In this document: one piece after another, positions 18,689 through 28,389 of the stretch
How positions within the stretch are numbered: the first letter of the stretch is position 1
How the letters are laid out: each line of letters opens with the position of its first letter
Source of the DNA: Hyphomicrobiaceae bacterium
GTDB taxonomy: Bacteria; Pseudomonadota; Alphaproteobacteria; Rhizobiales; Hyphomicrobiaceae
Assembly: GCA_025359185.1 (NCBI GenBank)
Contig: JANYHF010000014.1
Location: 1 to 64,000, forward strand
Length of the DNA stretch: 64,000 nt
Direction: 5' to 3'
Program-made: the position numbers and the translations under genes
Notes under the pieces: model-generated
Told to the model about the DNA's origin: nothing
Databases searched by the model: none
What the model saw: the letters and a program-made list of their open reading frames with translations, nothing else

Positions 18689-19276
18689 ATGGCATTGACT
18701 ATTCCGGGCCGGACAGAGCCCAATTTTGAGACCGTGCGCGAAGGCGCAGCGGGTGGCGGAGCCGTTCGCGATCCCCGTGTCGACGAGATGCTGTTTGGCG
18801 AAATCCGCAACGACCTCGCTGACAAGGGTTTTTTTACCACGTCCGCCGACGCGCTGATCACCTGGGCCCGCACGGGGTCATTGATGTGGATGACGTTCGG
18901 CCTCGCCTGCTGCGCTGTCGAGATGATGCAAACGGCGATGCCGCGCTACGACCTCGAACGCTTCGGCTTTGCGCCGCGCGCCAGCCCGCGCCAGTCCGAC
19001 GTGATGATCGTTGCAGGCACGCTCACCAACAAGATGGCGCCTGCGCTGCGCAAGGTTTACGACCAGATGCCCGAGCCGCGCTATGTGATCTCCATGGGAT
19101 CATGCGCCAATGGCGGGGGCTACTATCACTATTCCTACGCCGTGGTGCGCGGCTGCGACCGCATCGTGCCGGTGGACATCTATGTTCCGGGCTGCCCACC
19201 TACCGCCGAGGCGCTGGTCTATGGCGTGCTGATGCTGCAACGCAAGATCCGGCGCACAGGCACCATCGCAAGGTAG
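18689..19276 (+). CDS. nuoB: NADH-quinone oxidoreductase subunit B
   Basis: NuoB carries the terminal [4Fe-4S] cluster N2 of complex I. The 195-residue protein has the four ligands in [17 protein letters not shown] and VPGCPPT. The N-terminal extension is typical for Alphaproteobacteria. nuoC does not follow: the next gene is an AraC-type regulator, so the remaining nuo genes must lie elsewhere. The 98-base gap upstream must contain its promoter, because nuoA read-through would have to cross an opposing module. Confidence 0.96.
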   Translation: MALTIPGRTEPNFETVREGAAGGGAVRDPRVDEMLFGEIRNDLADKGFFTTSADALITWARTGSLMWMTFGLACCAVEMMQTAMPRYDLERFGFAPRASPRQSDVMIVAGTLTNKMAPALRKVYDQMPEPRYVISMGSCANGGGYYHYSYAVVRGCDRIVPVDIYVPGCPPTAEALVYGVLMLQRKIRRTGTIAR

Positions 19277-19500
19277 CGTGAGCTGGGATCAGCCCTGCAC
19301 TGAGCGTCTGATTGGATGACACCCGCATCACCTTTGCCCAAGGCGATTGGGTGAACCCGCGCCAGCCACCGGCCCATCCTGGTTGGCGAGGTCTCCTAGG
19401 GCGAGGGCTGCGCGCCACCCGATGTCGCAACTGGACAAGCCCCACGCCGCAATCGTACACTGCCGCGCAAGCCGTCACCCCGCACACCCGCGCGCCAAAA

Positions 19501-20511
19501 ATGCTCACCACGACACCGCTTGCCGAGCACATCTACTTTCTGCTGTGCCCCAACTTTTCGATGATCGCCTTCACTATGGCCATCGAGCCGCTCAGGCTGG
19601 CCAACCGGATGCATGGCGAGCCGTTTTATCGCTGGGAGCTGATCTCGCGCGATGGGGCGGCGGTCACAGCCAGCAATGGCGTCGAGGTGGCGGTGGCCAA
19701 GTCCATCGCGGCGTTGCAGCGCGAGTGTCTCGGACCCGTCCGCTCACGGATGGTCATCGTGTGTTCGGGCATCGAAGTCGAGGAGGTGCAGGACCCGGGG
19801 CTGTTTGCGTGGTTGCGGCGAATGTACGCGCAAGGGGCGGGCATCGGCGGGCTGTGCACGGCGGCGTGGGTTTTGGCGGAGGCGGGATTGCTGGAAGGCA
19901 AGCGCTGCGCCATTCATTGGGAGAACCTGCCGGGTTTCGCCGAGCGGTTTCCGTCCGTGATCGTCAAATCGGTGCTGTTCGAAGTGGACCAGAACATCTT
20001 CACTTGCGCGGGCGGGACAGCCTCGCTGGATATGATGTTACATCTGATCGGCGACAGCCTCGGCCCCGAGATCGTCGCCAAGGTCTGCGAGCAGTGCCTG
20101 ATCGACCGCATCCGCGCGCCCGACGACCGGCAGCGGCTGCCCTTGGGCGCGCGTATCGGCGTTCAAAACGCAAAACTGCTGGCCATCGTCGAACTGATGG
20201 AGGCCAACATCGCGGAGCCCGTGTCGCTGATCGACATGAGCCAGGCGTCGGGTCTGTCGCGCCGTCATGTGGAGCGGTTGTTTCGCCAGCATATGGGCCG
20301 GTCGCCAGCGCGGTACTATCTTGACGTGCGTTTGGAACGCGCACGCAGATTATTGCGCCATTCGGGGATGCCGATTGTGGAAGTGGCGGTGGCGTCCGGT
20401 TTCGTGTCGGCGTCGCATTTTTCCAAGCGCTACCGGGAGCGCTATAAAGTGTCGCCGCAAGCTGACCGGCGCGAGGTCGAGGCCGGGCTGGTGGCGCCGT
20501 TAACGGTGTGA
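19501..20511 (+). CDS. GlxA/ArgR-like AraC-family regulator
   Basis: The protein of 336 residues has an N-terminal DJ-1/PfpI-like domain (IGGLCTAAWVLAEAGLL, Cys retained) and a C-terminal AraC DNA-binding domain with two helix-turn-helix motifs (LIDMSQASGLSRRHVERLFR and VEVAVASGFVSASHFSKRYR). Relatives such as GbdR, CdhR and ArgR respond to amino acids or quaternary amines. It converges on a D-amino-acid-dehydrogenase-like gene, whose substrate could be its signal. The start at 19501 begins the conserved domain; the frame is open further upstream without a good ribosome site. Confidence 0.87.
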   Translation: MLTTTPLAEHIYFLLCPNFSMIAFTMAIEPLRLANRMHGEPFYRWELISRDGAAVTASNGVEVAVAKSIAALQRECLGPVRSRMVIVCSGIEVEEVQDPGLFAWLRRMYAQGAGIGGLCTAAWVLAEAGLLEGKRCAIHWENLPGFAERFPSVIVKSVLFEVDQNIFTCAGGTASLDMMLHLIGDSLGPEIVAKVCEQCLIDRIRAPDDRQRLPLGARIGVQNAKLLAIVELMEANIAEPVSLIDMSQASGLSRRHVERLFRQHMGRSPARYYLDVRLERARRLLRHSGMPIVEVAVASGFVSASHFSKRYRERYKVSPQADRREVEAGLVAPLTV

Positions 20512-20540
20512 GGTTGGGTGCAAACCGGCGCGGCCCATTG

Positions 20541-21779
20541 CTAAAATCTCCCGGCCGCGAACGGCATGAGGTCGATGGCGGTCTGCCGTTGAGCGGCCAG
20601 TTGCGCGGCCAACTCACCTGTCGCCGCCGACTGCGTCAATCCATAATGGCCATGCCCAAAGGCATAGAGAATGCGGTCCGATTTGGCTGACCGGCTGATC
20701 ACCGGCAGCGAGTCCGGGAGCGATGGCCGGAACCCCATCCAGCGGGTGCCGCCCTCGAACTTGGCATCCGGCAGATAGGGTTTAGCACGGGCGAGAATCG
20801 CATCCAGCCGGGCATAGTTGGGGGCGGCTTCGAGGCCCGCAAACTCCACCGCGCCGCCAATCCGGTCGCCGGTATCAAGCGGTGAACTGACAAAGCCCTG
20901 GCCCTCGAAAATGACGGGCCGTTCGAGGCCGAGCGAACCCTTGGGGAGCGTGATGTTGTAGCCTCGCTCCGTATCGAGAGGAATGCGGTCGCCAAGCCGC
21001 GCCGCCAGCGGTTTTGACCAGGCCCCGGCGGCGATCACGGCCATGTCGCTGCTGTGCGTTTGGCCATCGGTGCCGGTGATTTCGACGCCACCTTCGACAG
21101 GCGTTACGGCGCTTACGGATCTTTTCACCAGCACGGCCCCGCGTGCCACTGCCGCCTCGCCAATGGCCGCGCAGATGACGGCCGGATCATCGACACTGAC
21201 GCCGCCCGGGTAAAAGGCGGCAGCGGCCACACGCGCACTCAGGGCGGGCTCCAGGCGGCGCACCGAGGCGCTGTCCTGTAACAGTTCAACCTCGATGCCC
21301 ACCTGACGCTGCCGGGCGAACACGGACGCACTCGCCGCAAAGGCCGAGGCGCTGGGAAAGACATTGAGAAAACCCTTGCGCCGCAGGTGTTTCTCGCCAA
21401 GACCGAGCTTGGCCAGCCGCCGCTCCCAGGCAGGCAGTGCCAAGCCTTGCAGGCCGATGAGCGCGAGCGTGCTGGCCTCGATGCGGGCGGGCGTGCTGGC
21501 GGCCAGAAACCGCAGCATGAAGGGCAGCACCCGCAGCCCATAAGCCGGACGGATGGCCAACGGACCCAAGGGATCGATCAGCCAGCCCGGCAGGTGCCGC
21601 CAGACTTTGCGGCTGGCCAGCGGCAGAATATCTGTATGCGCAATATACCCCGCATTGCGCGCCGATGTGCGCTGCGCCAAGCCATCGGGATCGAACAGGG
21701 TCACCGTGTGCCCGTCATCCATCAGCGCATGGGCCGATTGCAGCCCGATGATCCCGGCGCCGATGATGCTCACATGCAT
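20541..21779 (-). CDS. FAD-dependent D-amino-acid-dehydrogenase-like oxidoreductase
   Basis: The product of 412 residues has an N-terminal Rossmann motif (IIGAGIIGLQSAHAL), a DAO-type fold and C-terminal GHGHYGLTQSAATGEL, the FAD-contacting segment of DadA-like enzymes. DadA oxidises D-amino acids to keto acids and passes electrons to the respiratory chain; this protein could also act on sarcosine-like or other secondary amines. It stands alone on its strand. The start at 21779 follows GGGAGATTGGGA. Confidence 0.83.
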   Translation of the reverse strand: MHVSIIGAGIIGLQSAHALMDDGHTVTLFDPDGLAQRTSARNAGYIAHTDILPLASRKVWRHLPGWLIDPLGPLAIRPAYGLRVLPFMLRFLAASTPARIEASTLALIGLQGLALPAWERRLAKLGLGEKHLRRKGFLNVFPSASAFAASASVFARQRQVGIEVELLQDSASVRRLEPALSARVAAAAFYPGGVSVDDPAVICAAIGEAAVARGAVLVKRSVSAVTPVEGGVEITGTDGQTHSSDMAVIAAGAWSKPLAARLGDRIPLDTERGYNITLPKGSLGLERPVIFEGQGFVSSPLDTGDRIGGAVEFAGLEAAPNYARLDAILARAKPYLPDAKFEGGTRWMGFRPSLPDSLPVISRSAKSDRILYAFGHGHYGLTQSAATGELAAQLAAQRQTAIDLMPFAAGRF

Positions 21780-21897
21780 TCCCAATCTCCCGTATCCCAG
21801 CCATTTCCGCGCGCACAGTGTTCACCGCCGCTTGAACCGTCAACCCGGATACCGCGACCAACAGGCCAGAGTGAAACCCGAAGCAAGGAGACGGTTC

Positions 21898-22155
21898 ATG
21901 CGAAATCGCAAGATCCAGGTCATTTTTACGGTCGCATTGTTTCTCGTGGCGATGGTGGAGGCGGCCATGGCCGGTTCGGTGCGGCTGCCGCCCCGGGAGA
22001 CCATTATCTCGTGCCAGGATGTCTGTGTGCGCAAAGCCTCAGCACCCAAACCTGGTGGGCACCCCAGCGGCCACCTCGAACGCCAATGCGTCAATACCCT
22101 TACGGGCCAGTTCATCGGCACCCGGCCGATCCCTTTCACAGCCTGCGGGCCCTGA
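21898..22155 (+). CDS. small secreted hypothetical protein
   Basis: The frame encodes 85 residues with a basic start (MRNRK), a hydrophobic core and an AMA cleavage site, giving a mature protein of about 60 residues with four Cys. A good AAGGAG ribosome site lies seven bases upstream. No family is recognised. It is divergent from the flavoprotein gene and 97 bases before a DUF805 gene. Confidence 0.65.
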   Translation: MRNRKIQVIFTVALFLVAMVEAAMAGSVRLPPRETIISCQDVCVRKASAPKPGGHPSGHLERQCVNTLTGQFIGTRPIPFTACGP

Positions 22156-22252
22156 CCTCAGCCCTTCCGTCAGGGTTGCGCCGCCGCCCGTCCTGGGGCA
22201 CATATCGGCCGGGATCGCAGTCGGGGCGCGACGGTTCAGAGGACGGCGGAAC

Positions 22253-22741
22253 ATGGGATTGCTGGGCTTTTACTTCTCACCGTCGGGCCGGATCAGCCGA
22301 GGCTGGTTCTGGGTCGGCCTCTTGGGCCTGTTCGCCTTCGAGATCGTGTTCAACCTCTGGCTGGCTACAGCCATGTTCGGGCGCGATCTGCTCGATCCGG
22401 CGTCGGGCAATCTCGCAAAGCCCGCGCGGCAGCTGAGCCTGCTGATCAACCTGATTTTCCTGTTCCCGATTTTCGTCGTGCTGGCCAAGCGCTTCCATGA
22501 CCGCAACAAGGGCGCAGTCTGGACGATCCCGTTTTTGCTGGCCTATTCGGCGCTGATTGTTGCGGCCATCATGGGCGTGATACCAACCGATCTACCCATC
22601 GATCCTGCTGCTATCAAACCTGCCGGATTGGCCGTGGCATCCTTGTGGACGGCAGTTTTGCTCTGGGTGCTGATCGAACTCGGCGTCATCCGGGGCACCA
22701 AGGGCCAGAACCGTTTCGGCAATGACCCGCTGATCAAGTAG
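22253..22741 (+). CDS. DUF805 family membrane protein
   Basis: The protein of 162 residues has about four membrane helices. It begins with FYFSPSGRISRGWFWVG, matching the start of DUF805 proteins, and has the KRFHDRNKGAVW segment typical of the family. The function of DUF805 is unknown. The start at 22253 follows AGAGGACGG; longer upstream frames are not supported. It converges on the SPOR-like gene at 22752. Confidence 0.85.
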   Translation: MGLLGFYFSPSGRISRGWFWVGLLGLFAFEIVFNLWLATAMFGRDLLDPASGNLAKPARQLSLLINLIFLFPIFVVLAKRFHDRNKGAVWTIPFLLAYSALIVAAIMGVIPTDLPIDPAAIKPAGLAVASLWTAVLLWVLIELGVIRGTKGQNRFGNDPLIK

Positions 22742-22751
22742 AAGTCCGCGT

Positions 22752-23636
22752 TCAAAGCGGCGTGCCGCCCAATGGGGCCGGGCTGCACGACATACCTTCC
22801 TTGCGCAGTTTGGCGCACTGGGCGGCTGCGGCTGCCTGGCTGGGGAACGGGCCAGCAACCAGCTTGACGTTGCTACCCGACACAACTGAGCGCGGCGACA
22901 GGCCGTTCAACATGCCCGCGTGCTGCTCCTTGAACAGCTGCCAGATCTGTTTCAGGGCATCGGGCGATGTCGACATCGCCAGCTCAATCCCATAGGGCTT
23001 GCCGGGAGCCGCCGCAGGTTTCGCATCGGCCGCGGCAGCAGCGACTTTCGCCGTCTTCTTGGCCGGCGCCTTGATCACGAGGGGTGCACCGCCATTGGCT
23101 TCGTCCAGCGCCGCTTCGCTCGACATCGGTGTCTCGGCGCTGCCGGTATCTTCGATCACCGCGCCCTCAATCGGCGGAGCCGCAGTCGGGGCCGCCTTCA
23201 CGGCTGCTGATTGCACGGGCTTCGCGGGCTGAGCCTCGACGACGGGAACGCCCTTCCCATCCAGCCCCGACAGCCGTTCGACCACGGACTGATTGACGGA
23301 TTTGAGGTCGGTCAGCCGCACCTTGATGCCGCTCACTTCATTGCGCAGCACATCCATGCCACTGGCCAGTTCCTGCTGTTTGGACTGCGTCGCCGCAACG
23401 ACGGTCCTGATCTGACCCACAGTGTCCGTGAGCGTGGCAACCTGCTTGGTCGTTTGCTCAAGCGCACCCGTGCCCGCGTCGGCATTGCGCAACACCTCCG
23501 GGGCCAGTGCCGCGATGGTGACGTAGAAGATCCCCGCCGCGCCGAGAGCCAGCCACGCGACGAAATAGAAGCGGCCAAGCGAACCGCCTGCGCTGGAATT
23601 GGGGCTAGAATTTGGAATTGTGTTGCTCGTGGTCAT
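22752..23636 (-). CDS. single-pass membrane protein with coiled coil and SPOR-like end
   Basis: The 294-residue protein has a cytoplasmic N-terminus of about 20 residues, one membrane helix (FYFVAWLALGAAGIFYVTIA), a predicted coiled coil at about 55-120, an Ala/Pro-rich linker and a C-terminal module (VKLVAGPFPSQ, then CAKLRKEGMSC) resembling a SPOR peptidoglycan-binding repeat. It would span the periplasm from the inner membrane. A second SPOR-like protein (27300-28310) ends in a closely similar Cys-bracketed motif. Confidence 0.7.
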   Translation of the reverse strand: MTTSNTIPNSSPNSSAGGSLGRFYFVAWLALGAAGIFYVTIAALAPEVLRNADAGTGALEQTTKQVATLTDTVGQIRTVVAATQSKQQELASGMDVLRNEVSGIKVRLTDLKSVNQSVVERLSGLDGKGVPVVEAQPAKPVQSAAVKAAPTAAPPIEGAVIEDTGSAETPMSSEAALDEANGGAPLVIKAPAKKTAKVAAAAADAKPAAAPGKPYGIELAMSTSPDALKQIWQLFKEQHAGMLNGLSPRSVVSGSNVKLVAGPFPSQAAAAAQCAKLRKEGMSCSPAPLGGTPL

Positions 23637-23967
23637 GACGGCTCCGGATCTGCAACCCTCTTGCGAACCTAAGCTGCAAGGAGCTGAACTGAATTTAGAT
23701 ACGAGACGCCATACTTTCCCCGACCGGGGACTGATTTCAGTTCGGAACGCTGTCTGAGTCGCGGCTGCCGATCAACCTGTGGCTTTCGTTGGGCGCTGTG
23801 GACTGCCGGAATCTGTGGAAAAGCCGTCGGGGCCACGGTCAACCGGGCGAAGCGCTGCGCACGTCTGTAACAGGGCGTGACTGTCTCGCGGCCATGTTTT
23901 ATGCCAATGAGACCATTGGCGAATCACTGTTTGGGCTTACGTATTTTCTTGAGGCAAAAGCCGGCGC
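23637..23967. other. divergent intergenic region before glmU
   Basis: This 331-base region lies between the divergent SPOR-like gene and glmU. It should hold both promoters, but I see no strong sigma-70 match. No gene or long repeat is evident. Confidence 0.5.
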
Positions 23968-25341
23968 ATGAGCGAAAGACCGATGCTTATTGTTATCCTT
24001 GCGGCAGGCAAGGGCACCCGGATGCAATCGGCTGAGCCCAAGGTGCTGCATCAGGTGGCCGGGCGCTCGCTGCTGGGGCATGTGATCGCGGCGGCGGTGG
24101 CCGCGGATGCGCAAAGTGTGGCGGTGGTGATCGGTCCGGATATGGATGCGGTGCGCAAAGAAGCGACGCGCTGCGCGCCCGCCCCTGCGATCTTCGTGCA
24201 AACCAACCAGCGCGGCACGGCCGATGCGTTGCTGGCGGCGCGGCCAGCCCTGGCAGCCCACCATGGCGACGTTGTTGTGTTGTTTGGCGATACGCCTTTG
24301 TTGACGCCAGCGACCATCGCGGCGGCGCAAGCCGGATTGACGGCGGCCGATATCGTCACGGTTGGTTTCGATGCCATCGATCCTACCGGTTATGGCCGTA
24401 TCCTGACGGACGTCCAGGGCGGCGTGCTGGCGATACGCGAGCACAAGGACGCCAGCGAGGCCGAGCACCGTGTGACCCGCTGCAATTCCGGCGTGATGGC
24501 CTTCCGTTCCGAGCGGATGCTGGAGGTGCTGGACGCCATCGGTAATGCCAACGCCAAGGCAGAATTCTACCTCACGGACGCCGTCGAGATCGGCCGGACC
24601 AAGGGCTTGCGCGTGAGTTATGTGATGACGTCAGAGACGGAGACACAGGGCATCAACGACCGCGCACAATTGGCGGGCGTCGAAGCGGACTTCCAGGCCC
24701 GCAAGCGTTTGGATGTGATGACGGGTGGGGCGACGCTGGTTGCTCCCGATACGGTGTATTTCAGCCACGATACGGTCATTGGCCGCGACGTGGTGATCGA
24801 GCCCTTCGTGGTGTTTGGGCCGGGCGTGTCGGTTGGCGACAACGTCACTATTCGTGCGTTCACGCATCTTGTGGGTGCTGACAAGAAACTCAACACGGGT
24901 GCCAAGATTGGTGACGGCGTAGAACTTGGCCCGTTCTCGCGCATCCGGCCCGGCACCGTGCTCGGCAAGAACGTGCATGTCGGCAATTTCGTTGAGGTGA
25001 AAGGCGCCGTGCTCGAAGAGGGTGCCAAGGCCAACCATCTGAGCTATCTGGGCGATGTGCGGGTGGGCGCGAAGGCCAACATCGGGGCAGGCACCATCAC
25101 CTGCAACTACGACGGCTTCAATAAGCATTCCACGGACATTGGCGCTGGCGCGTTCATCGGCTCCAACACGGCGTTGGTGGCTCCGGTGAAAATTGGCGAC
25201 GGCGCGATTGTGGGCGCTGGCAGCGTGATCGTAAAAGATGTGGCCGCCGACGCGCTGGCGGTGACGCGCGCACCACACGACGAACGGCCGGGCTGGGCCG
25301 CGAAATTCCGCACCATGATGGCGCGCCGGAAAAAGTCATAG
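23968..25341 (+). CDS. glmU: bifunctional UDP-GlcNAc pyrophosphorylase/GlcN-1-P acetyltransferase GlmU
   Basis: GlmU makes UDP-N-acetylglucosamine for peptidoglycan and lipopolysaccharide. The 457-residue protein has the N-terminal uridylyltransferase motif LAAGKGTRM near residues 11-19 and a C-terminal left-handed beta-helix of hexapeptide repeats with acetyltransferase residues in NFVEVKG and NYDGFNKH. glmS follows 39 bases later, so two steps of one pathway form an operon. Confidence 0.97.
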   Translation: MSERPMLIVILAAGKGTRMQSAEPKVLHQVAGRSLLGHVIAAAVAADAQSVAVVIGPDMDAVRKEATRCAPAPAIFVQTNQRGTADALLAARPALAAHHGDVVVLFGDTPLLTPATIAAAQAGLTAADIVTVGFDAIDPTGYGRILTDVQGGVLAIREHKDASEAEHRVTRCNSGVMAFRSERMLEVLDAIGNANAKAEFYLTDAVEIGRTKGLRVSYVMTSETETQGINDRAQLAGVEADFQARKRLDVMTGGATLVAPDTVYFSHDTVIGRDVVIEPFVVFGPGVSVGDNVTIRAFTHLVGADKKLNTGAKIGDGVELGPFSRIRPGTVLGKNVHVGNFVEVKGAVLEEGAKANHLSYLGDVRVGAKANIGAGTITCNYDGFNKHSTDIGAGAFIGSNTALVAPVKIGDGAIVGAGSVIVKDVAADALAVTRAPHDERPGWAAKFRTMMARRKKS

Positions 25342-25380
25342 CGCCCTAGGGGCAGCGGGCAAATTGGAGAGAGCGATCCT

Positions 25381-27201
25381 ATGTGCGGAATTGTGGGCAT
25401 CCTGGGCACAGAGGCGGTCGCCGGCGATCTCGTCGAGGCGCTGAAGCGGCTGGAATATCGCGGCTATGATAGCGCCGGCATCGCCACCATCGAAGGCGGC
25501 AAGCTCGACCGCCGCCGTGCTGAGGGCAAGCTGAAGAATCTTGCTCTCCGGCTTTCCAACCAACCTTTGCAGGGGCGCACCGGCATCGGCCACACGCGCT
25601 GGGCCACGCACGGAAAACCCGTCGAACGTAACGCCCATCCGCATATGAACGACAAAGTGGCGGTCGTTCACAACGGCATCATCGAGAATTTCCGCGAGCT
25701 GCGCGGCGAACTCACCAAGAAGGGCTATGCGTTCGAGACCGAGACCGATACGGAGACGGTACTTCATCTGGTGACGGACAATCTCAAGCAGGGCCTGAAG
25801 CCCGTCGAGGCCGCTCACAAGGCTTTGTCGCGGCTACGCGGGGCTTATGCGCTCGGCATTATTTTTGCCGCCGACGACGATCTGATGATCGCGGCCCGGC
25901 AAGGTCCGCCGCTGGCCATCGGCCACGGCGAGGGTGTCACCTATCTCGGCTCCGATGCCATTGCGCTCGCCCCCTTCACCAGCAAGATCACCTATCTGGA
26001 AGACGGCGATTGGGCCGTGCTCAGGCGCAGCGGCGCTGAAATTTTCGATCTTGCAGGCAAGCCGATCACGCGCCCGACGATTGTCTCGACGGCAAGCTCA
26101 TTAACGGTCGACAAGGGCGGCTACCGCCACTTCATGCTGAAAGAAATCCACCAGCAACCCGAAGTCATCAGCCACACCATCGCCAACTATCTTGATCTTG
26201 CGGCGGGCACGGTTGAATTCCCGGACCTTGGCATCGATCTCAAAACCCTCAGCCGGGTGACGATCTCGGCCTGCGGCACGGCGAGCTATGCGGGCCTCGT
26301 CGGCAAATACTGGCTGGAGCGCTACGCCCGCCTGCCCGTCGATATCGATGTCGCTTCGGAATACCGCTACCGCGAGGCACCGCTGCCCGAGAATGGCCTC
26401 GCCCTCTTCATCTCGCAGTCGGGCGAAACTGCGGACACCATGGCCGCCCTGCGCTATTGCAAAGACGGCGGCCAGCGCATCGCCGCCATCGTCAATGTGC
26501 GCACCTCGACCATGGCGCGCGAAAGCCATGTGGTGCTGCCGACATTGGCTGGCCCCGAGATCGGCGTTGCTTCAACGAAAGCCTTCACCTGCCAGCTCAG
26601 CGTGCTCGCTTGCTTCGCCATTGCGGCTGGCAAAGCGCGCGGCCATATCGGCCCGGAGAAAGAGCGCGAACTGGTGCAGGCGCTGACCCAGGTGCCGCGC
26701 TTGATGTCCGATATTCTGCGCGATGAAAAACCCTATGAGCATCTCGGCCACCGGCTGACCAAGGCGCGCGATGTGCTCTATCTTGGCCGCGGCATCAGCT
26801 TCCCGATAGCCCTGGAAGGCGCTCTAAAACTGAAGGAGCTGTCCTACATCCACGCCGAAGGCTACGCGGCGGGTGAGCTCAAGCACGGACCAATCGCCCT
26901 GATCGAAGAGGGTGTGCCCGTGATCGTGGTCGCACCCCACGACGAGTTGTTCGAAAAGACCGTCTCCAACATGCAGGAAGTGGCGGCGCGCGGCGGCGAT
27001 ATCATCTTCGTGTCGGATGCCGAGGACGGCGCGGCAGGCTGCAAGGTGATTGAGCACCTGCATCTGCCCAAGGCGCATCCGTTCACCCATCCGCTGATGG
27101 CCTCCATCCCTGTGCAGCTGATTTCCTATCATACTGCGGTGCAGATGGGCACCGACGTGGACCAGCCGCGCAACCTGGCAAAATCCGTAACCGTGGAATA
27201 A
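25381..27201 (+). CDS. glmS: glutamine-fructose-6-phosphate aminotransferase GlmS
   Basis: GlmS makes glucosamine-6-phosphate from fructose-6-phosphate and glutamine, the first committed step toward UDP-GlcNAc. The 606-residue protein has the catalytic Cys directly after Met (MCGIVGILG), then the class II glutaminase domain and two SIS sugar-isomerase domains (ISACGTASYAG, SQSGETADT, ASTKAFTCQL). It ends with the conserved PRNLAKSVTVE. No glmS ribozyme is seen in the 39-base gap, which is too short to hold one. Confidence 0.98.
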   Translation: MCGIVGILGTEAVAGDLVEALKRLEYRGYDSAGIATIEGGKLDRRRAEGKLKNLALRLSNQPLQGRTGIGHTRWATHGKPVERNAHPHMNDKVAVVHNGIIENFRELRGELTKKGYAFETETDTETVLHLVTDNLKQGLKPVEAAHKALSRLRGAYALGIIFAADDDLMIAARQGPPLAIGHGEGVTYLGSDAIALAPFTSKITYLEDGDWAVLRRSGAEIFDLAGKPITRPTIVSTASSLTVDKGGYRHFMLKEIHQQPEVISHTIANYLDLAAGTVEFPDLGIDLKTLSRVTISACGTASYAGLVGKYWLERYARLPVDIDVASEYRYREAPLPENGLALFISQSGETADTMAALRYCKDGGQRIAAIVNVRTSTMARESHVVLPTLAGPEIGVASTKAFTCQLSVLACFAIAAGKARGHIGPEKERELVQALTQVPRLMSDILRDEKPYEHLGHRLTKARDVLYLGRGISFPIALEGALKLKELSYIHAEGYAAGELKHGPIALIEEGVPVIVVAPHDELFEKTVSNMQEVAARGGDIIFVSDAEDGAAGCKVIEHLHLPKAHPFTHPLMASIPVQLISYHTAVQMGTDVDQPRNLAKSVTVE

Positions 27202-27299
27202 CTCTTGACAACGTGGTCCCGCAATTGCCCGAATCATCCTGTTGTTCTAGGCGGTTAGATCACGTTCGCGGGCGTCGTGGAGCCGGAGGAGTGATGGAC

Positions 27300-28310
27300 A
27301 TGCCTCGTTGGCGTGCCAGAATTGGTGGAGTAATGATGGCCATCGCTGGGCTGGCCTTGTGCTGTCCGGCCGTTGCCTTTGCTGCCGAAGCTGCCATCCC
27401 CTTAGCTCAAAAGGCTTTAAAGGCCGGTAAGCCCGACTTGGCCATCAAAGCCATGAACGTGGCGCTGGCGTCGAACGGGTTGAAGGGCGCCGAGATTGCC
27501 CGCGCCTACTACGTGCGCGGCCTTGCACAGGCCAAGGCCCGTAACCCGGCCGCTGCCATTGCCGACCTCAGCCATGCGTTATGGTTAAAAGGGCTGTCGG
27601 ATACCGAACGCGCCGAGGCAACGGCCGCCAAGGCGGCGGCCTATCAAACAGCGGGTATTGCCGACACACCGGCCGAAAGCGCACCAGTGGCAGCAGGTGC
27701 TGCCGCCGTTGCGGAGGCCGCAACGATTGTTGTGCCTGAAGTTCCTGCAACGACCATCAGCAAGGCGAGAAAATCCAAATCAAAACCGGCCGCTCCGGAT
27801 GCGGCGGCACTTGAACAGACGGCGAGCGTTGAGGCTTTGCCTTGGAACGCAGAGGCCGCATCTGCCGCGCCCAAACCCACCGAGGTCGCCCAAAGTGAGA
27901 GCAACTCGTTCAGTGCGGTCCTGGGCAGCCTGTTTGGCGGCGGCCAGCTGACGGCCCCGGAGGCTTCCGCGCCACCAACGGCCGAACCGGCTAAATTAGC
28001 CGCAGTGGAAGTTCAACCGTCCATCGCCGAAGCGGCCAAACCTGCCGGCAAAGCCGCCAAAACGGGGCTCTTCTTGCAGATTGCGTCGTTGCGCTCCGAG
28101 GCCGATGCGCAGGCGGCGGCGGCCAAACTGGCGGGCGACCACGCAGCTACCCTGGCCGGAGTCGAGACTGCGATTGCGCCATCGGTGATCGGCAATATGG
28201 GCACCTTCTATAACGTTCGCCTCGGTCCGGTCGCCAGCAAGGCCGCCGGGCAAACCCTGTGCGCGCAACTCCGGCGCGAAGGCGTCGACTGCTTCTTCGC
28301 AGCGCCGTAA
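27300..28310 (+). CDS. secreted Ala-rich protein with helical repeats and SPOR-like end
   Basis: The protein of 336 residues begins with a signal peptide ending near AFAAEA. A helical TPR-like part follows (about residues 30-110, KAGKPDLAIKAMNVALASNG), then a low-complexity Ala/Pro-rich linker and a C-terminal SPOR-type region (TGLFLQIASLRSEADAQAAA to CAQLRREGVDC). SPOR domains bind glycan strands stripped of stem peptides, so a cell-envelope role fits its place after glmS. The start at 27300 lies eight bases after GGAGGAG; ATG 27294 is an alternative. Confidence 0.73.
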   Translation: MPRWRARIGGVMMAIAGLALCCPAVAFAAEAAIPLAQKALKAGKPDLAIKAMNVALASNGLKGAEIARAYYVRGLAQAKARNPAAAIADLSHALWLKGLSDTERAEATAAKAAAYQTAGIADTPAESAPVAAGAAAVAEAATIVVPEVPATTISKARKSKSKPAAPDAAALEQTASVEALPWNAEAASAAPKPTEVAQSESNSFSAVLGSLFGGGQLTAPEASAPPTAEPAKLAAVEVQPSIAEAAKPAGKAAKTGLFLQIASLRSEADAQAAAAKLAGDHAATLAGVETAIAPSVIGNMGTFYNVRLGPVASKAAGQTLCAQLRREGVDCFFAAP

Positions 28311-28389
28311 ATCTGGGGCATATTGATCCCCGGAAGGCGGATGGTGCGATGCCTCAAGGGCGTCGCCGCCAGAGCGGGGGACATGAGCG

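Noticed and set aside
25342-25380. glmS ribozyme upstream of glmS
   Set aside because: The gap is only 39 bases and the ribozyme is known from Gram-positive bacteria; none of its core is visible.
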